Shown here one piece after another: positions 17,414 to 26,339 of a stretch of DNA of 64,000 nt; positions within the stretch are counted from its first letter, which is position 1, and every line of letters begins with the position of its first letter. The DNA is taken from NCBI RefSeq assembly GCF_030315975.1, contig NZ_JASXSZ010000010.1, positions 1 to 64,000 on the forward strand, in the 5' to 3' direction. Below the pieces are notes generated by a model. That model worked only from the letters and a program-made list of their open reading frames with translations, was not told where the DNA came from and ran no database searches. This stretch comes from Microbacterium candidum. GTDB taxonomy: Bacteria; Actinomycetota; Actinomycetes; Actinomycetales; Microbacteriaceae. The translations under genes were made by a program, and so were the position numbers.

Positions 17414-17447
17414 AATGAACAGTGGATGCGTTGCATCCACGATCATT
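17414..17447. promoter_or_regulatory. TetR operator between tetR and amine oxidase
   Basis: GTGGATGC-GTT-GCATCCAC (17422-17440) is a perfect 8-base inverted repeat. Matching AATGA and TCATT arms outside it extend the dyad to about 34 bases. It lies just upstream of the TetR start and inside the divergent promoter region. Confidence 0.7.
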
Positions 17448-17599
17448 CTGGTGCTGTTGCGACTGAAATTGAATATGGAGGCATCATCGCTCGCCGCTCG
17501 GCCCTCGCGGTTCCTACCATCGTCGGGCCGGGGCGACGCCGATGCCGCCGGTGAGGGCCGACGCACCGCAGCGTCGCCCCGCGCACGAAAGGACCTCCC

Positions 17600-18976
17600 G
17601 TGTCGTCAGCCTCCGCATCCATCGAACTCGATCGCGACGTCGTCGTCATCGGAGCCGGCATCAGCGGCCTCATGACCGCGCGCCGCCTCGCCGAAGCGGG
17701 CCACACCGTGGCGGTGCTCGAGGCGCGCGACCGCGTCGGCGGGCGCACGTGGTCGGACACGATCGACGGCTCGTTCTTCGAGATCGGCGGCCAGTGGGTC
17801 TCGAGCGACCAGGAGGCGCTCAAGGCGCTGCTCGTCGAGCTCGGCAAGGAGACGTTCGAGCGCTACCGCGACGGAGACTCGGTCTACATCGCGCGCGACG
17901 GCGAGCGCCGGCTCTTCCAGGGCGACTTCCCGGTCTCGGCCTCGACGCTGGCGGAGATCGACCGGCTCGTGAAGGCTCTGGATGCATTGGCCGCGGAGAT
18001 GGATGTCGCCGCCCCGTGGGCGCACCCTCGTGCCGCCGAGCTCGACGCCATCCAGTTCGGAACGTGGCTCGCGTCGGAGTCGGCTGACGAGGAGGCGTGC
18101 CGGATCGTCGACCACTACATCGCCGCGGGCATGCTCACCAAGCGCTCGCACACGTTCTCGGTGCTCCAGGCGATGCTGATGGTCGCCTCCGCGGAGACGT
18201 TCGAGAACCTCATCGACGAAGGCATCCTGCTCGACGCCCGCGTCGTGGGCGGCATGCAGTCCGTCTCCGAGCAGATCGCCGACGAACTCGGTCAGGATGT
18301 CGTGCACCTGTCGACCCCTGTGCGCCGCGTCGCGTGGTCGTCCGACTCGGTCGTGGCCTACGGCGAAGGTGTGACCGTCCGCGCTCAGTACGCCGTCGTG
18401 GCCGTGCCGCCGCCGCTCTACTCGACGATCGAGTACACGCCCGCACTCCCCCGCCCGCGGCTCATCGCGCACCAGCACCAGTCGATGGGACTCGTCATCA
18501 AGGCGCAGGCCGCGTACGAGACGCCGTTCTGGCGCGAGGCCGGCCTGTCCGGCACCGGATTCGCGTCGCACGAGGTCGTCTGCGAGGTGTACGACAACAC
18601 GACCCTGCACGAGGACCGCGGGACGCTCGTCGGCTTCATCGTCAGCGAGCGCGCGGAGGAGATCTGGGCGCTGGAGCCGGATGCGCGTCGTCGTGCCGTT
18701 CTCGACTCGTTCGCGGCGTACTTCGGTGAGGCCGCGCTCGAACCGGTCGCGTTCTACCTGTCGGACTGGGGTGCCGAGGAGTGGACGCGCGGCGCCTACG
18801 CGTCGAGCTACGAGCTCGGAGCGCTCAGCCGCTGGGGCCACCTGCAGAACGAGCCCGTCGGCCCGATCCACTTCGCGAGCTCGGACATCCAGGGCGCCGG
18901 CTACATGCACGTCGACGGCGGCGTGCGCATCGGAGATGCGACGGCCAAGCGCATCTCCGCGGAACTGCGCGCGTAG
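17600..18976 (+). CDS. Flavin monoamine oxidase family protein (amine/putrescine oxidase-like)
   Basis: 458-aa FAD-dependent amine oxidase that would oxidise a primary amine to an aldehyde with release of ammonia and hydrogen peroxide. The FAD dinucleotide motif spans residues ~14-49 (VVVIGAGISGLMTARRLAEA and RDRVGGRTWSD). IGGQWVSSDQEAL follows, and the C-terminal FAD closure is IQGAGYMHVDGGVRIGDATA with SSDIQGAGYM. Length and layout resemble actinobacterial putrescine oxidases, but the substrate is not proven. The GTG start has AAAGGA upstream. Divergent TetR control is likely. No amine permease is adjacent. Confidence 0.88.
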   Translation: MSSASASIELDRDVVVIGAGISGLMTARRLAEAGHTVAVLEARDRVGGRTWSDTIDGSFFEIGGQWVSSDQEALKALLVELGKETFERYRDGDSVYIARDGERRLFQGDFPVSASTLAEIDRLVKALDALAAEMDVAAPWAHPRAAELDAIQFGTWLASESADEEACRIVDHYIAAGMLTKRSHTFSVLQAMLMVASAETFENLIDEGILLDARVVGGMQSVSEQIADELGQDVVHLSTPVRRVAWSSDSVVAYGEGVTVRAQYAVVAVPPPLYSTIEYTPALPRPRLIAHQHQSMGLVIKAQAAYETPFWREAGLSGTGFASHEVVCEVYDNTTLHEDRGTLVGFIVSERAEEIWALEPDARRRAVLDSFAAYFGEAALEPVAFYLSDWGAEEWTRGAYASSYELGALSRWGHLQNEPVGPIHFASSDIQGAGYMHVDGGVRIGDATAKRISAELRA

Positions 18977-18988
18977 CGCGACGAGCGC

Positions 18989-19486
18989 TCAGTCTCGGCC
19001 GGCGAGCGACCGGATGTACTTGGCGTTGCCGCGGAGGGCGGGCTTGTAACGGTCGATGTCGGCCGAGTCGACGCCGTCCGCGATGACCTCGAGGAGCGAG
19101 GCGACGGCCTCATCCGAGCGGCCGTCGGCGTGAAGCGAGATCGCCTCCCACACGGTGAGCGATGCAGAGTCCGGGAACTCCCGACGGGCCTGCGCCAGCA
19201 CATCGACCGAGCGCGCGTATGCACCGAGGTTCCGGAGGGTCGAGCCGTACTGGAGATAGCAGCGCCGCAGCAGGTCGCCGGACAGACCCGCATCCATCGC
19301 CCGCTCGTAGAAGGTCAGCGCGAGCTCTTCGTCGCCGTTCGTGTCGTACGCACCGCCGACCTCGTACAGGACTCGTGCGTTCGTCGGGTTCGCCTCGTAG
19401 ATCGGCACGAGCGCGGCGATCGTCGGGCCCATGTCGTTGCGGTCGCGCGCGGCGAAGATCTCATCGAGCTGCTGATCGAGGGTCAT
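18989..19486 (-). CDS. Tetratricopeptide repeat protein
   Basis: 165-aa soluble helical protein with about three TPR units: residues ~20-55 (IAALVPIYEANPTNARVLYEVG), ~55-90 (DTNGDEELALTFYERAMDAG) and ~95-130 (RNLGAYARSVDVLAQARREF). TPRs mediate protein-protein contacts; no enzymatic motif is seen. It is convergent with the amine oxidase and lies 42 bases downstream of a 2H phosphoesterase gene on the same strand. Function unknown. Confidence 0.85.
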   Translation of the reverse strand: MTLDQQLDEIFAARDRNDMGPTIAALVPIYEANPTNARVLYEVGGAYDTNGDEELALTFYERAMDAGLSGDLLRRCYLQYGSTLRNLGAYARSVDVLAQARREFPDSASLTVWEAISLHADGRSDEAVASLLEVIADGVDSADIDRYKPALRGNAKYIRSLAGRD

Positions 19487-19528
19487 GAAGCCAGTCTGGT
19501 CGCTGCGCGGTCGACCGCGGGCATGCGG

Positions 19529-20029
19529 TCATCGAACCAGATCGAAGGACGCCACGACCGTGGCGTGCGGCCCGCGCAAGTCGGCGAGGGCGATGGCTTT
19601 AACCGCCCGCCGATCACCCTCTGCAGCGGAGACGTCGGGACCGAGGGTCAGATGCGGGCGGTAGCCGTTCCGCATGTACCCCGGCTCGTCGGCGGCGTGG
19701 CCGTTCAGCGACGCCAGCTCATCGGCGAGCCGCTCGTGCAGCCGCACCGCTTCCTTCGACCGCACTAACAGCACCGGAACGTCGTGATGGCGTCCGAACC
19801 AGTCCGCAGCGCCGAGTTCGACGTCGAACGATGCGAGGTCCCCGACGGCATCACCCACGCGGGCGACGACATCCGCTTCATCCGCGATCGTCGAGAAGTT
19901 CGCGAGCAGCGTCACGTGCGCCGGCCATCTCCGGCGGTCGATCGTCGCGCCTGCCGGTATGGGGTCGAACAGGGCGACGATGACGTAGCGTCTGGGCTCC
20001 GGTGCATCCATCTCCTCAGTCTCGCTCAC
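19529..20029 (-). CDS. 2'-5' RNA ligase / 2H phosphoesterase family protein
   Basis: 166-aa member of the 2H phosphoesterase superfamily (LigT-like). The two catalytic motifs are HVT (residues 38-40, in RWPAHVTLLANF) and HLT (126-128, in GYRPHLTLGPDV), about 88 residues apart as expected. Family members cleave or ligate 2',3'- or 2',5'-phosphodiester bonds in RNA or nucleotides; the substrate here is unknown. A TPR gene follows and the five-gene MoxR operon precedes it, all on one strand. Confidence 0.88.
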   Translation of the reverse strand: MSETEEMDAPEPRRYVIVALFDPIPAGATIDRRRWPAHVTLLANFSTIADEADVVARVGDAVGDLASFDVELGAADWFGRHHDVPVLLVRSKEAVRLHERLADELASLNGHAADEPGYMRNGYRPHLTLGPDVSAAEGDRRAVKAIALADLRGPHATVVASFDLVR

Positions 20030-20038
20030 GGCTCCAGC

Positions 20039-20602
20039 TCAGCGGCGGGGCGAGGAGCGCACGAGGAGCACCGCGATCCCCGCGAGGAACACCGTCGCGA
20101 CGATCCCGAAGAGGGCGGCGGTCGGCGCGTCCAGGATCCGCTCACGACGGAAGACACCGGACGCCAGCAGCACGGCCGCGAGCGCGGCCTGCGCCGGCAC
20201 CTGGATCGCGAGCCACCGGAGGAGCGGGCGCCGCAGGGCCCGTGCCTCCAGGACGGATCGCCAGGGAACGACGATCGACAGTGCGCCCAGGACATGCAGC
20301 AGGTGCACCACCGCGAGCGTCACGTACGGCCGCCAGTCCGCGGCATCCTCCGGGCGCGAGAGCTGTGCGAACCCGATCACCATCGCGCACCCCCACGTCC
20401 CGAGCCAGCCGGGCACCAGCGCCCCGACCACCGCGAGCGCGACGGCGATGATCGCGTACGGCGGCGCCATCAATGCGAACGCCGACAACGCGAGCACCAC
20501 TGATGCCGCCCGCGGCACCCAGCCCGGCATGCCGCCGTAGACCCGGAGACGACTGCGCGCAGCGCCCCCGTGGCCGAATCCCCGGATGTCGATCCAGCTC
20601 AT
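20039..20602 (-). CDS. Hypothetical membrane protein at the end of the moxR operon
   Basis: 187-aa protein with about five hydrophobic helices (AASVVLALSAFALMAPPYAI; IIAVALAVVGALVPGWLGTW; YVTLAVVHLLHVLGALSIVV; LAAVLLASGV; ALFGIVATVFLAGIAVLLV). The ATG overlaps the stop of the DUF58 gene as ATGA, so it is translationally coupled and is the last of five genes. I do not recognise a named domain. Its constant partnership with MoxR/DUF58/DUF4129 implies a role in that membrane system. Confidence 0.85.
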   Translation of the reverse strand: MSWIDIRGFGHGGAARSRLRVYGGMPGWVPRAASVVLALSAFALMAPPYAIIAVALAVVGALVPGWLGTWGCAMVIGFAQLSRPEDAADWRPYVTLAVVHLLHVLGALSIVVPWRSVLEARALRRPLLRWLAIQVPAQAALAAVLLASGVFRRERILDAPTAALFGIVATVFLAGIAVLLVRSSPRR

Positions 20603-21996
20603 CGCCGCCTCCGCACGCGTGCCATCGCGCGCAGCGCGGCGATCCGGTCGGCGTCGGGCGCATCCCACACGAGGAGATCCGCGCCGACCGCCCGGATGTC
20701 GGCGAGCCGATCCGCCCGTTCGCCGAGCACGACCCGCGCCGCCGCCCGCACCTCGCGGCGCATCTGCTGGGGAACGAGCCGCGGCAGCGTGTCGACGGCG
20801 AGGACGCGGTGGCCTGCCGCGCGCCACAGCTCCACGAGCCTTCCCGTGTCGTCGTCGAGGAACGTCGACAGCACGACGACGAGGGCCCCGGGCGCGACGT
20901 ACGGCGTGCGCACGCGCGCGTACCGCCCCTGCGGCTCCGCGTGGAGGATCGCCGAGCGCAGCCGCTCGCGATGGCGTGCCCCCGAGCCGCGCGGCACCGC
21001 GCCCTGCAGGCGCGACAGCAACTGGAACGACACCTGGTCGGCCGTCGCCAGATACGCGGAGGCGATGCTCCACGCCGCTTCGCGCGACACATCCATCGAC
21101 GTGTGCAGCCCGGTCAGGCGATCGCCGAGGATCCAGTCGCGCACCGCCCCGTCGACGTCGTCGCTGTCGTCGAACACGATGGCGACGTCGACGTCGGACG
21201 TCGCGTGCGTGCGACGGACGAACAGCTCGCCCGGTCGCCGCGCGAGCCGGGCGGTCGCCTTCCAGTCGATGCGCCGCAGGCGGTCTCCGGCCGCGTACGG
21301 ATGGATGTCGCGGAACTCGCCTCCGTCTCCCGCGCGCACGGCGTCGTGCGCGCCGGTGAGGCCCCGCAACGCGTGCGGGAGCGGCAGGAAGGGCATCGGG
21401 ACCGTGCGCGGCTGAACGGCGCGACGGATGCGGCGTGCGGCCGAAGGCTCGCCGATCCACACCGAGTCCGCGCCGACCGGCCGCGCCCCGACGGCGATGA
21501 TCTCCTGCTCCCCCGAGTGGACGATCGGCACCCGTACGACCGCAGAGGCGAAGCGCCCGGCGAGCACGAGGCGCATCGTCTCCGCCTCCCGCGCGACCGC
21601 GGTCACGCGGACGACCTCGGCGTCGGGTGCGTCGACCGCGATGCGGATCCGCACGGCCGTGGGGTCGTCCGCATCCCTCGGCTCCTGCGTCAGCGTGATG
21701 TCGGCCTCCGCCGGGCGTCGTCGTGAGAGCGCGACGGCGACCGCGACGAGAAGCACGACGCCGAACAGGGCGACGTCGGCCCGCCCGGCGATCGCGCCGG
21801 TCGCGAACAGGATGACGCCCGCGCCGATCCCGACTCCGGGCGCCGGAGTCAGCGCGACGACCCCGCGATCGACCTGCGGGCCGACATGCCCGACGTCGAT
21901 CTCGCTGCCGGCATGGGGCCCGCCCTGCGCGGCAGGCTCGCTCGAGGCATCCGGCCCGGTGCCCGGACCCGAGGCACTCTCACGGCGCGGCGACAT
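20599..21996 (-). CDS. DUF58 domain-containing protein
   Basis: 465-aa protein. The N-terminal ~50 residues are Ser/Gly/Pro-rich, two membrane helices follow (VALTPAPGVGIGAGVILFAT; VALFGVVLLVAVAVAL), then a beta domain, then the DUF58 core with GEFRDIHPYAAGDRLRRIDW-KATARL around residue 260 and a VWA-like half (VDVAIVFDDSDD, a DxSxS-like metal site variant). DUF58 proteins almost always neighbour MoxR ATPases and are thought to be assembly or chaperone partners. The ATG lies 8 bases after the moxR stop. Confidence 0.9.
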   Translation of the reverse strand: MSPRRESASGPGTGPDASSEPAAQGGPHAGSEIDVGHVGPQVDRGVVALTPAPGVGIGAGVILFATGAIAGRADVALFGVVLLVAVAVALSRRRPAEADITLTQEPRDADDPTAVRIRIAVDAPDAEVVRVTAVAREAETMRLVLAGRFASAVVRVPIVHSGEQEIIAVGARPVGADSVWIGEPSAARRIRRAVQPRTVPMPFLPLPHALRGLTGAHDAVRAGDGGEFRDIHPYAAGDRLRRIDWKATARLARRPGELFVRRTHATSDVDVAIVFDDSDDVDGAVRDWILGDRLTGLHTSMDVSREAAWSIASAYLATADQVSFQLLSRLQGAVPRGSGARHRERLRSAILHAEPQGRYARVRTPYVAPGALVVVLSTFLDDDTGRLVELWRAAGHRVLAVDTLPRLVPQQMRREVRAAARVVLGERADRLADIRAVGADLLVWDAPDADRIAALRAMARVRRRR

Positions 21997-22004
21997 CCCC
22001 GCCC

Positions 22005-23069
22005 CTACGCCCGGCCGACGGAGGCGGGGCCTGCGACCCGGGCGACGATGCCGGCGACGACGGCCGCCGCATCCGCCCCCGCCGCCCACGCCGCCGCCGT
22101 CAGCGTGAGCCGGTGGGCGAGCGCGGGAACCGCGACGCGCTTGACGTCCTCCGGCGTGACGTAGTCGCGACCGTCGATCACCGCGAGCGCCCGCGCGACG
22201 AGCATGAGCGACTGCGATCCGCGCGGAGATGCGCCGACCTCGACCGACCTGTCGATGCGCGTCGCGACGGCGAGGTCGACGCAGTAGCGGAGGATGTCGG
22301 GGTCCACGTGGATCCGCTCCACCCCTGCCTGCATCGCGAGCATGTCTGAGGCGTCCACGACCTGCGGCACCTCCGTCGCCTCGCGACGGCGTGCGATGCG
22401 GTTCACGAGGATCTGCTCCTCCCCCGCCTGATCCGGGTACCCGACTGCGAGTCGCACGAGGAATCGGTCGAGCTGCGCCTCGGGAAGGGAATACGTGCCC
22501 TCGTACTCGATCGGGTTCGCCGTCGCGATCACGTGGAACGGCCGCGGCAGCGGGAAGCTCGAGCCCTCGACCGTCACCTGCCCCTCCGCCATCGCCTCGA
22601 GCAGCGCCGATTGGGTCTTCGGCGCGGTGCGGTTCAGCTCGTCGGCGAGCAGGAGCCCCGTGAACACGGGCCCCGGCCGGAAGACGAACTCGCCGGTCGC
22701 CGGGGCGTAGACGAACGAGCCCGTGATGTCGGACGGAAGGAGGTCCGGCGTGCACTGCAGCCGCCGGAACGGCAGCCCCATCGCGGCGGCGAGACTGCGC
22801 GCGGCGAGCGTCTTGCCGAGGCCCGGCACATCCTCGAACAGGACGTGGCCGCCGGCGAGGATCGCCGCGAGCGCGATGCGCAGGGGCTCCTCCTGCCCGA
22901 CGACGACCGTCCCGACGGCGGACAGGATGGCGTTCGCTGCGGCGGAGACCTCGGCCGCGCTGCGCGCCGCGGGACCGTCCTGCGACGAGACGGAGGCGGT
23001 CTCGGGCTCGGGCGTGGGCTCGGGCTCGGTTCCCGAGGCGAGACGGGAATCGGATGCGGGCTCAGTCAC
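22005..23069 (-). CDS. MoxR family AAA+ ATPase
   Basis: 354-aa cytoplasmic AAA+ ATPase of the MoxR group, which acts as a chaperone-like factor in protein maturation. An acidic, Pro/Thr-rich N-terminal 40 residues precede the AAA core: Walker A GHVLFEDVPGLGKT (74-87), Walker B LLLADELNR (139-147), sensor segment FHVIATANPIEYEGTY and the LPEAQLDRFLVRL arginine-finger region. The C-terminal lid contains SPRGSQSLMLVARALA. The start is GTG and overlaps the stop of the preceding gene (GTGA). Confidence 0.95.
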   Translation of the reverse strand: MTEPASDSRLASGTEPEPTPEPETASVSSQDGPAARSAAEVSAAANAILSAVGTVVVGQEEPLRIALAAILAGGHVLFEDVPGLGKTLAARSLAAAMGLPFRRLQCTPDLLPSDITGSFVYAPATGEFVFRPGPVFTGLLLADELNRTAPKTQSALLEAMAEGQVTVEGSSFPLPRPFHVIATANPIEYEGTYSLPEAQLDRFLVRLAVGYPDQAGEEQILVNRIARRREATEVPQVVDASDMLAMQAGVERIHVDPDILRYCVDLAVATRIDRSVEVGASPRGSQSLMLVARALAVIDGRDYVTPEDVKRVAVPALAHRLTLTAAAWAAGADAAAVVAGIVARVAGPASVGRA

Positions 23070-23638
23070 GGTGCGGGGTGTCCTTCCGAGTCACGGGGAG
23101 AAGAGGATGCAGGGATGCCCGCGGCCGCGCCGCTGACGACGCTCGGGCCACCGGCGGGGCCGGGACCGACCGCATCGAGCGCGTCGAGGCAGCGTTCGAT
23201 CGACGAGAGCGACGGCCGTGCCCCGCCGCTGCCGACCAGCAGGGCGTAAGGGCCGTCGCCGATGAGCGAACGGATCCGCACGCCGTCCGCCGGGTCGTCC
23301 AGATCCAGGCCGAACCGCAGCAGCCGCGTCCGCGCGAATGCCCGCACACGCCGTTCACCGGGTTCGCTGACCTGGCCGTCACGGCCGCGCAGCGCCCACG
23401 ACAGACGCGCGACGTCGGTGCGCACTCCGGGCCGCGGCGTCGCCCGCATGCGGGGCGCGGCCGGTGCCCGCGAACCCGCGAAACCGGCCCACGCGACCCC
23501 GATCGCGACGACCGTGACCGCGAACGCCAAGGTCGACGCGACCGAGATGCCGACGAACCACAGGAAGACGCTCGCGGGAAGCGCGATCGCGACCGCGGAC
23601 CCGATGGGGGCGAGCGGGATGCGGCGCCGCCCGCTCAT
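23066..23638 (-). CDS. Hypothetical membrane protein in moxR operon
   Basis: 190-aa protein with two hydrophobic helices near the N-terminus (PIGSAVAIALPASVFLWFVG; ASTLAFAVTVVAIGVAWAGF) and a soluble C-terminal region that contains RLLRFGLDLDDPADGVRIRS and GDGPYALLVGSGGARPSLSSIE. No named domain is recognised. The ATG overlaps the DUF4129 stop (ATGA) and its own stop overlaps the moxR GTG, so it is embedded in the operon and probably part of the same membrane complex. Confidence 0.85.
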   Translation of the reverse strand: MSGRRRIPLAPIGSAVAIALPASVFLWFVGISVASTLAFAVTVVAIGVAWAGFAGSRAPAAPRMRATPRPGVRTDVARLSWALRGRDGQVSEPGERRVRAFARTRLLRFGLDLDDPADGVRIRSLIGDGPYALLVGSGGARPSLSSIERCLDALDAVGPGPAGGPSVVSGAAAGIPASSSPRDSEGHPAP

Positions 23639-24348
23639 CCGGACATCCCGGTGTGCGCGGGCTCGGTCCACGACGCCTGGAGACGCAGCAGGCACGCGCG
23701 CGCGGTCGCGATCGTGTCGGCATCCGCCCGCCGCCCGCCGAACCGGACGTCCTCGTACAGCCGGACGAGCCGCTCGGCGGCGTCACGGTCGGCCTCGAAT
23801 CGCGTGATGATCCGCACCGCGTACTCGGTCGGGGTCTCGGAGGCGCGGCGGGCGGCGCCGGCGGAGACCGCCGCATCCTCGAACCCCAGCCACGCCTGCA
23901 CCACCGCATCCGACGGATCGCGCACCTCGTCGAGCGCCGCGAGCGCGCGCGCGATCCCTCGGCGCACGACGGGCGCCTCGATGACCCCGGCATCTCCGGC
24001 GGCGGCCGCGAGATCGTGCATCGCGGACGCCGGCGCGGCCGGGGCCGCGAGCCGGAGCCTGATCCGCATCAGCATCCGCACCACGAACACCAGCAGCAGG
24101 ATGGCGACGAGGGAGAACAGCACATAAGCGATCGTCTGCATCAGGCGCAGCGCGCCGTCCGGCGGCGAACGGCCCACGTCGATCGCCCCAGGCGTGAGCG
24201 TCTCTCGGGGCGCGGGCGGCAATTCGAGGTGCCCGTTCCAACGCGGCTGCTCGATGTAGACGGGTCCGGCGACGAGCACGCCGAGCACCGCGCCCGCGCC
24301 GAGAAGCGCGACCGCGAGGATCAGACCGTTCGAGCGCCGTCGCCCCAC
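23635..24348 (-). CDS. DUF4129 domain-containing membrane protein
   Basis: 237-aa protein and first gene of the five-gene MoxR operon. It has an N-terminal helix (GLILAVALLGAGAVLGVLVA), an external loop, and a second helix (MQTIAYVLFSLVAILLLVFV). The cytoplasmic C-terminal DUF4129 domain has VVQAWLGFEDAA followed by RRASETPTEYAVRII and RLYEDVRFGGRRADADTI, the conserved signature of the domain; related domains occur in membrane-bound transglutaminase-like proteins that neighbour DUF58. Confidence 0.9.
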   Translation of the reverse strand: MGRRRSNGLILAVALLGAGAVLGVLVAGPVYIEQPRWNGHLELPPAPRETLTPGAIDVGRSPPDGALRLMQTIAYVLFSLVAILLLVFVVRMLMRIRLRLAAPAAPASAMHDLAAAAGDAGVIEAPVVRRGIARALAALDEVRDPSDAVVQAWLGFEDAAVSAGAARRASETPTEYAVRIITRFEADRDAAERLVRLYEDVRFGGRRADADTIATARACLLRLQASWTEPAHTGMSG

Positions 24349-24365
24349 GGCTTCACGCTACGGCC

Positions 24366-24986
24366 TCACGCGCCGGTATGCACCGGATCGTCATCGTCGC
24401 GCTCCACGCCGAACCCGTCCGTCGGCCCATGGTGCTCGACGGCGCGCTCGAGCCCGAGGGCGACGAGCCGGTCGAGCCACCCCTCGCGGACGGCGTCGTC
24501 GAACGGGGCCTCTCCCGTGCGCACGCGGCGCTCGAGATCGGATGCGAGCGCGTCCAGATGCGCCACGACGTCGTCCGGATAGCCGAACTGCACGCGGTGC
24601 TCGTCCCATTCATCGCGATCGTCGATCCAGATGCCGCGTCCGTCGTCGGCGCGCACGACATCCAGATCCATGTCGGTCGCCTCGGGCTCGCCCGCATCCG
24701 TCCACCGCATGTCCCATGCGAGGTCGATGTAGACCCAGAGCCGGCGCGGGTGATCGCGGTGGAAGGTCGGCACGTAGTCGCCGCTCGCCGGGATCAGCGT
24801 CACGTTGGGCGATTCGGCGATGAAGGACGCGCCGGGCCTGGCACTCCGCCATCCCACCGGCTGTCCCATCCAGTCGCCGTACTCATCGGCGCCGAGGTAC
24901 ACGCATTCGTTGACCCAGTGCGGCGATCCGTCCCACTTGCGCCAGCGGAAGGCGATGGGGGTTCCCGGCGCGGGCCTGTCGGTCAT
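24366..24986 (-). CDS. DUF402 domain-containing protein
   Basis: 206-aa protein with the DUF402 fold, a small beta barrel found in FomD-like nucleotide phosphatases and ribonuclease E-associated proteins. Conserved stretches are PIAFRWRKWDGSPHWVNECV, then LIPASGDYVPTFHRDHPRRL, WVYIDLAWDM and TDMDLDVVRADDGRGIWIDD-RDEW, whose Asp/Glu residues may bind a divalent metal. The ATG at 24986 is 24 bases from the divergent menF start. Hydrolysis of a nucleotide-type substrate is inferred from the family, not shown. Confidence 0.87.
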   Translation of the reverse strand: MTDRPAPGTPIAFRWRKWDGSPHWVNECVYLGADEYGDWMGQPVGWRSARPGASFIAESPNVTLIPASGDYVPTFHRDHPRRLWVYIDLAWDMRWTDAGEPEATDMDLDVVRADDGRGIWIDDRDEWDEHRVQFGYPDDVVAHLDALASDLERRVRTGEAPFDDAVREGWLDRLVALGLERAVEHHGPTDGFGVERDDDDPVHTGA

Positions 24987-24997
24987 GGGTGCGAGTC

Positions 24998-25003
24998 TAG
25001 GCT
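24998..25003 (+). promoter_or_regulatory. -10 element for leaderless menF transcript
   Basis: TAGGCT is followed by seven bases and then the GTG start of menF. The GGAGG within those seven bases is too close to serve as a normal ribosome site. Confidence 0.6.
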
Positions 25004-25010
25004 GGAGGTC

Positions 25011-26285
25011 GTGCAGAACCTGGTGGTCGAGACCCGCGAGATCGCCCCGGCGGAAGACCTCCTCGAGTTCGCCGACCCGCGCGAGCCGCTCGCGTGGCTG
25101 CGCCGCTCGGACGGCTTCGTCGGCACGGGTCCCATCGTGTGGCGCGTGGATGTGGGCGGCGGCCTCCCGGCGGCCCGCACCCGGTTCGAGGCCCTCTCGC
25201 ACTTCTGGTCCGAACTCGTGGATGCCGCATCGGTCGATGACGCGGTGCGCCTTCCCGGTACGGGACTCGTCGCGTTCGGCGCCTTCGCGTTCGACGAGGC
25301 ATCGACGATGTCGTCATCGCTCGTGGTTCCGTCGGTCATCATCGGACGGCACGGCGGCCGCGGATGGATCACCCGCATCCACGTCGCCGGAGAGCCCGCA
25401 CCCGGCGACCCGCACCCCACGACGTATGGACCCTACTGGGCGGGCACCGTCGGCCCTGGCGCGCTGAGCCCCGACGGCTACCAGGCGGCCGTTCGCGAAG
25501 GCCTCACCGCGATCGAGACCGGCGAGGTCGGCAAGGTCGTCCTCGCGCGCGACCTGGTCGGCAGCGTTCCGGTGGATGCGGATCTCCGCCGCCTCGCGCG
25601 GTCGCTGTCGAGCGGCTACCCCGACACCTGGACCTACGCCGTGGACGGCATCATCGGCGCGAGCCCGGAGACGCTCGTCACGGTCTCGGGCGGCACGGTC
25701 ACGGCGCGCGTGCTCGCCGGGACCGCCCCGCGGGGTGCGGACGCGGACGCGGACGTCGCCGCATCCCTCGCCCTCGCGACGTCCTCGAAGGACCTCGACG
25801 AGCACGAATACGCGGTCCAGAGCGTGCTCGCATCCCTCCGCCCGCACACGACGGCGCTCGCCGCGAGCGAGCAGCCCTTCACGCTGAAACTGCCGAACGT
25901 GTGGCACCTCGCGACGGACGTCGAGGGCGACCTCGCCGACGGGTCGTCGGCGCTCGACCTCGTCCGCGCGCTGCATCCGACCGCCGCCGTCGCAGGCACG
26001 CCCACGGATGCGGCGATCGCCGCCATCCGGCGGATCGAGCCGTTCGACCGCGGACGCTACGCGGGACCGGTCGGTTGGATCGGCTCCGACGGCGACGGCG
26101 AATGGGCGATCGCGCTGCGCTGCGCCCAGTTCCCCGGGCCGATCCCGCGCGGGTACGCGGAGTACACCGCGGGGCGCCGCGTCGTCGCGCACGCGGGCGC
26201 CGGCATCGTCGCGGGCAGCGACCCGGAGTCGGAGCTCCTCGAGACGCGGGTCAAGTTCCGCCCGATCGTCGACGCGCTGGCCTGA
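25011..26285 (+). CDS. menF: Isochorismate synthase
   Basis: 424-aa chorismate-utilising enzyme converting chorismate to isochorismate, the entry into menaquinone synthesis (siderophore-type EntC enzymes are the main alternative). The C-terminal catalytic domain shows GEVGKVVLARDLVGSV with the catalytic Lys, TWTYAVDGIIGASPETLVTV, the VLAGTAPRG stretch, SKDLDEHEYAVQSV, LPNVWHLATDVEG, LHPTAAVAGTPTDAAI and the AGAGIVAGSDPESEL magnesium-binding end. The GTG at 25011 has a leaderless -10 upstream. The other menaquinone genes in the window and the absence of siderophore genes favour MenF. Confidence 0.92.
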   Translation: MQNLVVETREIAPAEDLLEFADPREPLAWLRRSDGFVGTGPIVWRVDVGGGLPAARTRFEALSHFWSELVDAASVDDAVRLPGTGLVAFGAFAFDEASTMSSSLVVPSVIIGRHGGRGWITRIHVAGEPAPGDPHPTTYGPYWAGTVGPGALSPDGYQAAVREGLTAIETGEVGKVVLARDLVGSVPVDADLRRLARSLSSGYPDTWTYAVDGIIGASPETLVTVSGGTVTARVLAGTAPRGADADADVAASLALATSSKDLDEHEYAVQSVLASLRPHTTALAASEQPFTLKLPNVWHLATDVEGDLADGSSALDLVRALHPTAAVAGTPTDAAIAAIRRIEPFDRGRYAGPVGWIGSDGDGEWAIALRCAQFPGPIPRGYAEYTAGRRVVAHAGAGIVAGSDPESELLETRVKFRPIVDALA

Positions 26286-26289
26286 CAGA

Positions 26290-26329
26290 CGAACGCGCCG
26301 CCCCCGGAGGAGCGGGAGCGGCGCGTTCG
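26290..26329. terminator. Bidirectional intrinsic terminator-like hairpin
   Basis: A perfect 12-bp stem (CGAACGCGCCGC at 26290-26301 with its complement at 26318-26329) and a 16-base loop lie between the convergent menF and cytosine-permease-like genes. There is no U-tract, as is usual in high-GC actinobacteria. Confidence 0.75.
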
Positions 26330-26339
26330 GGCTCGGGAA

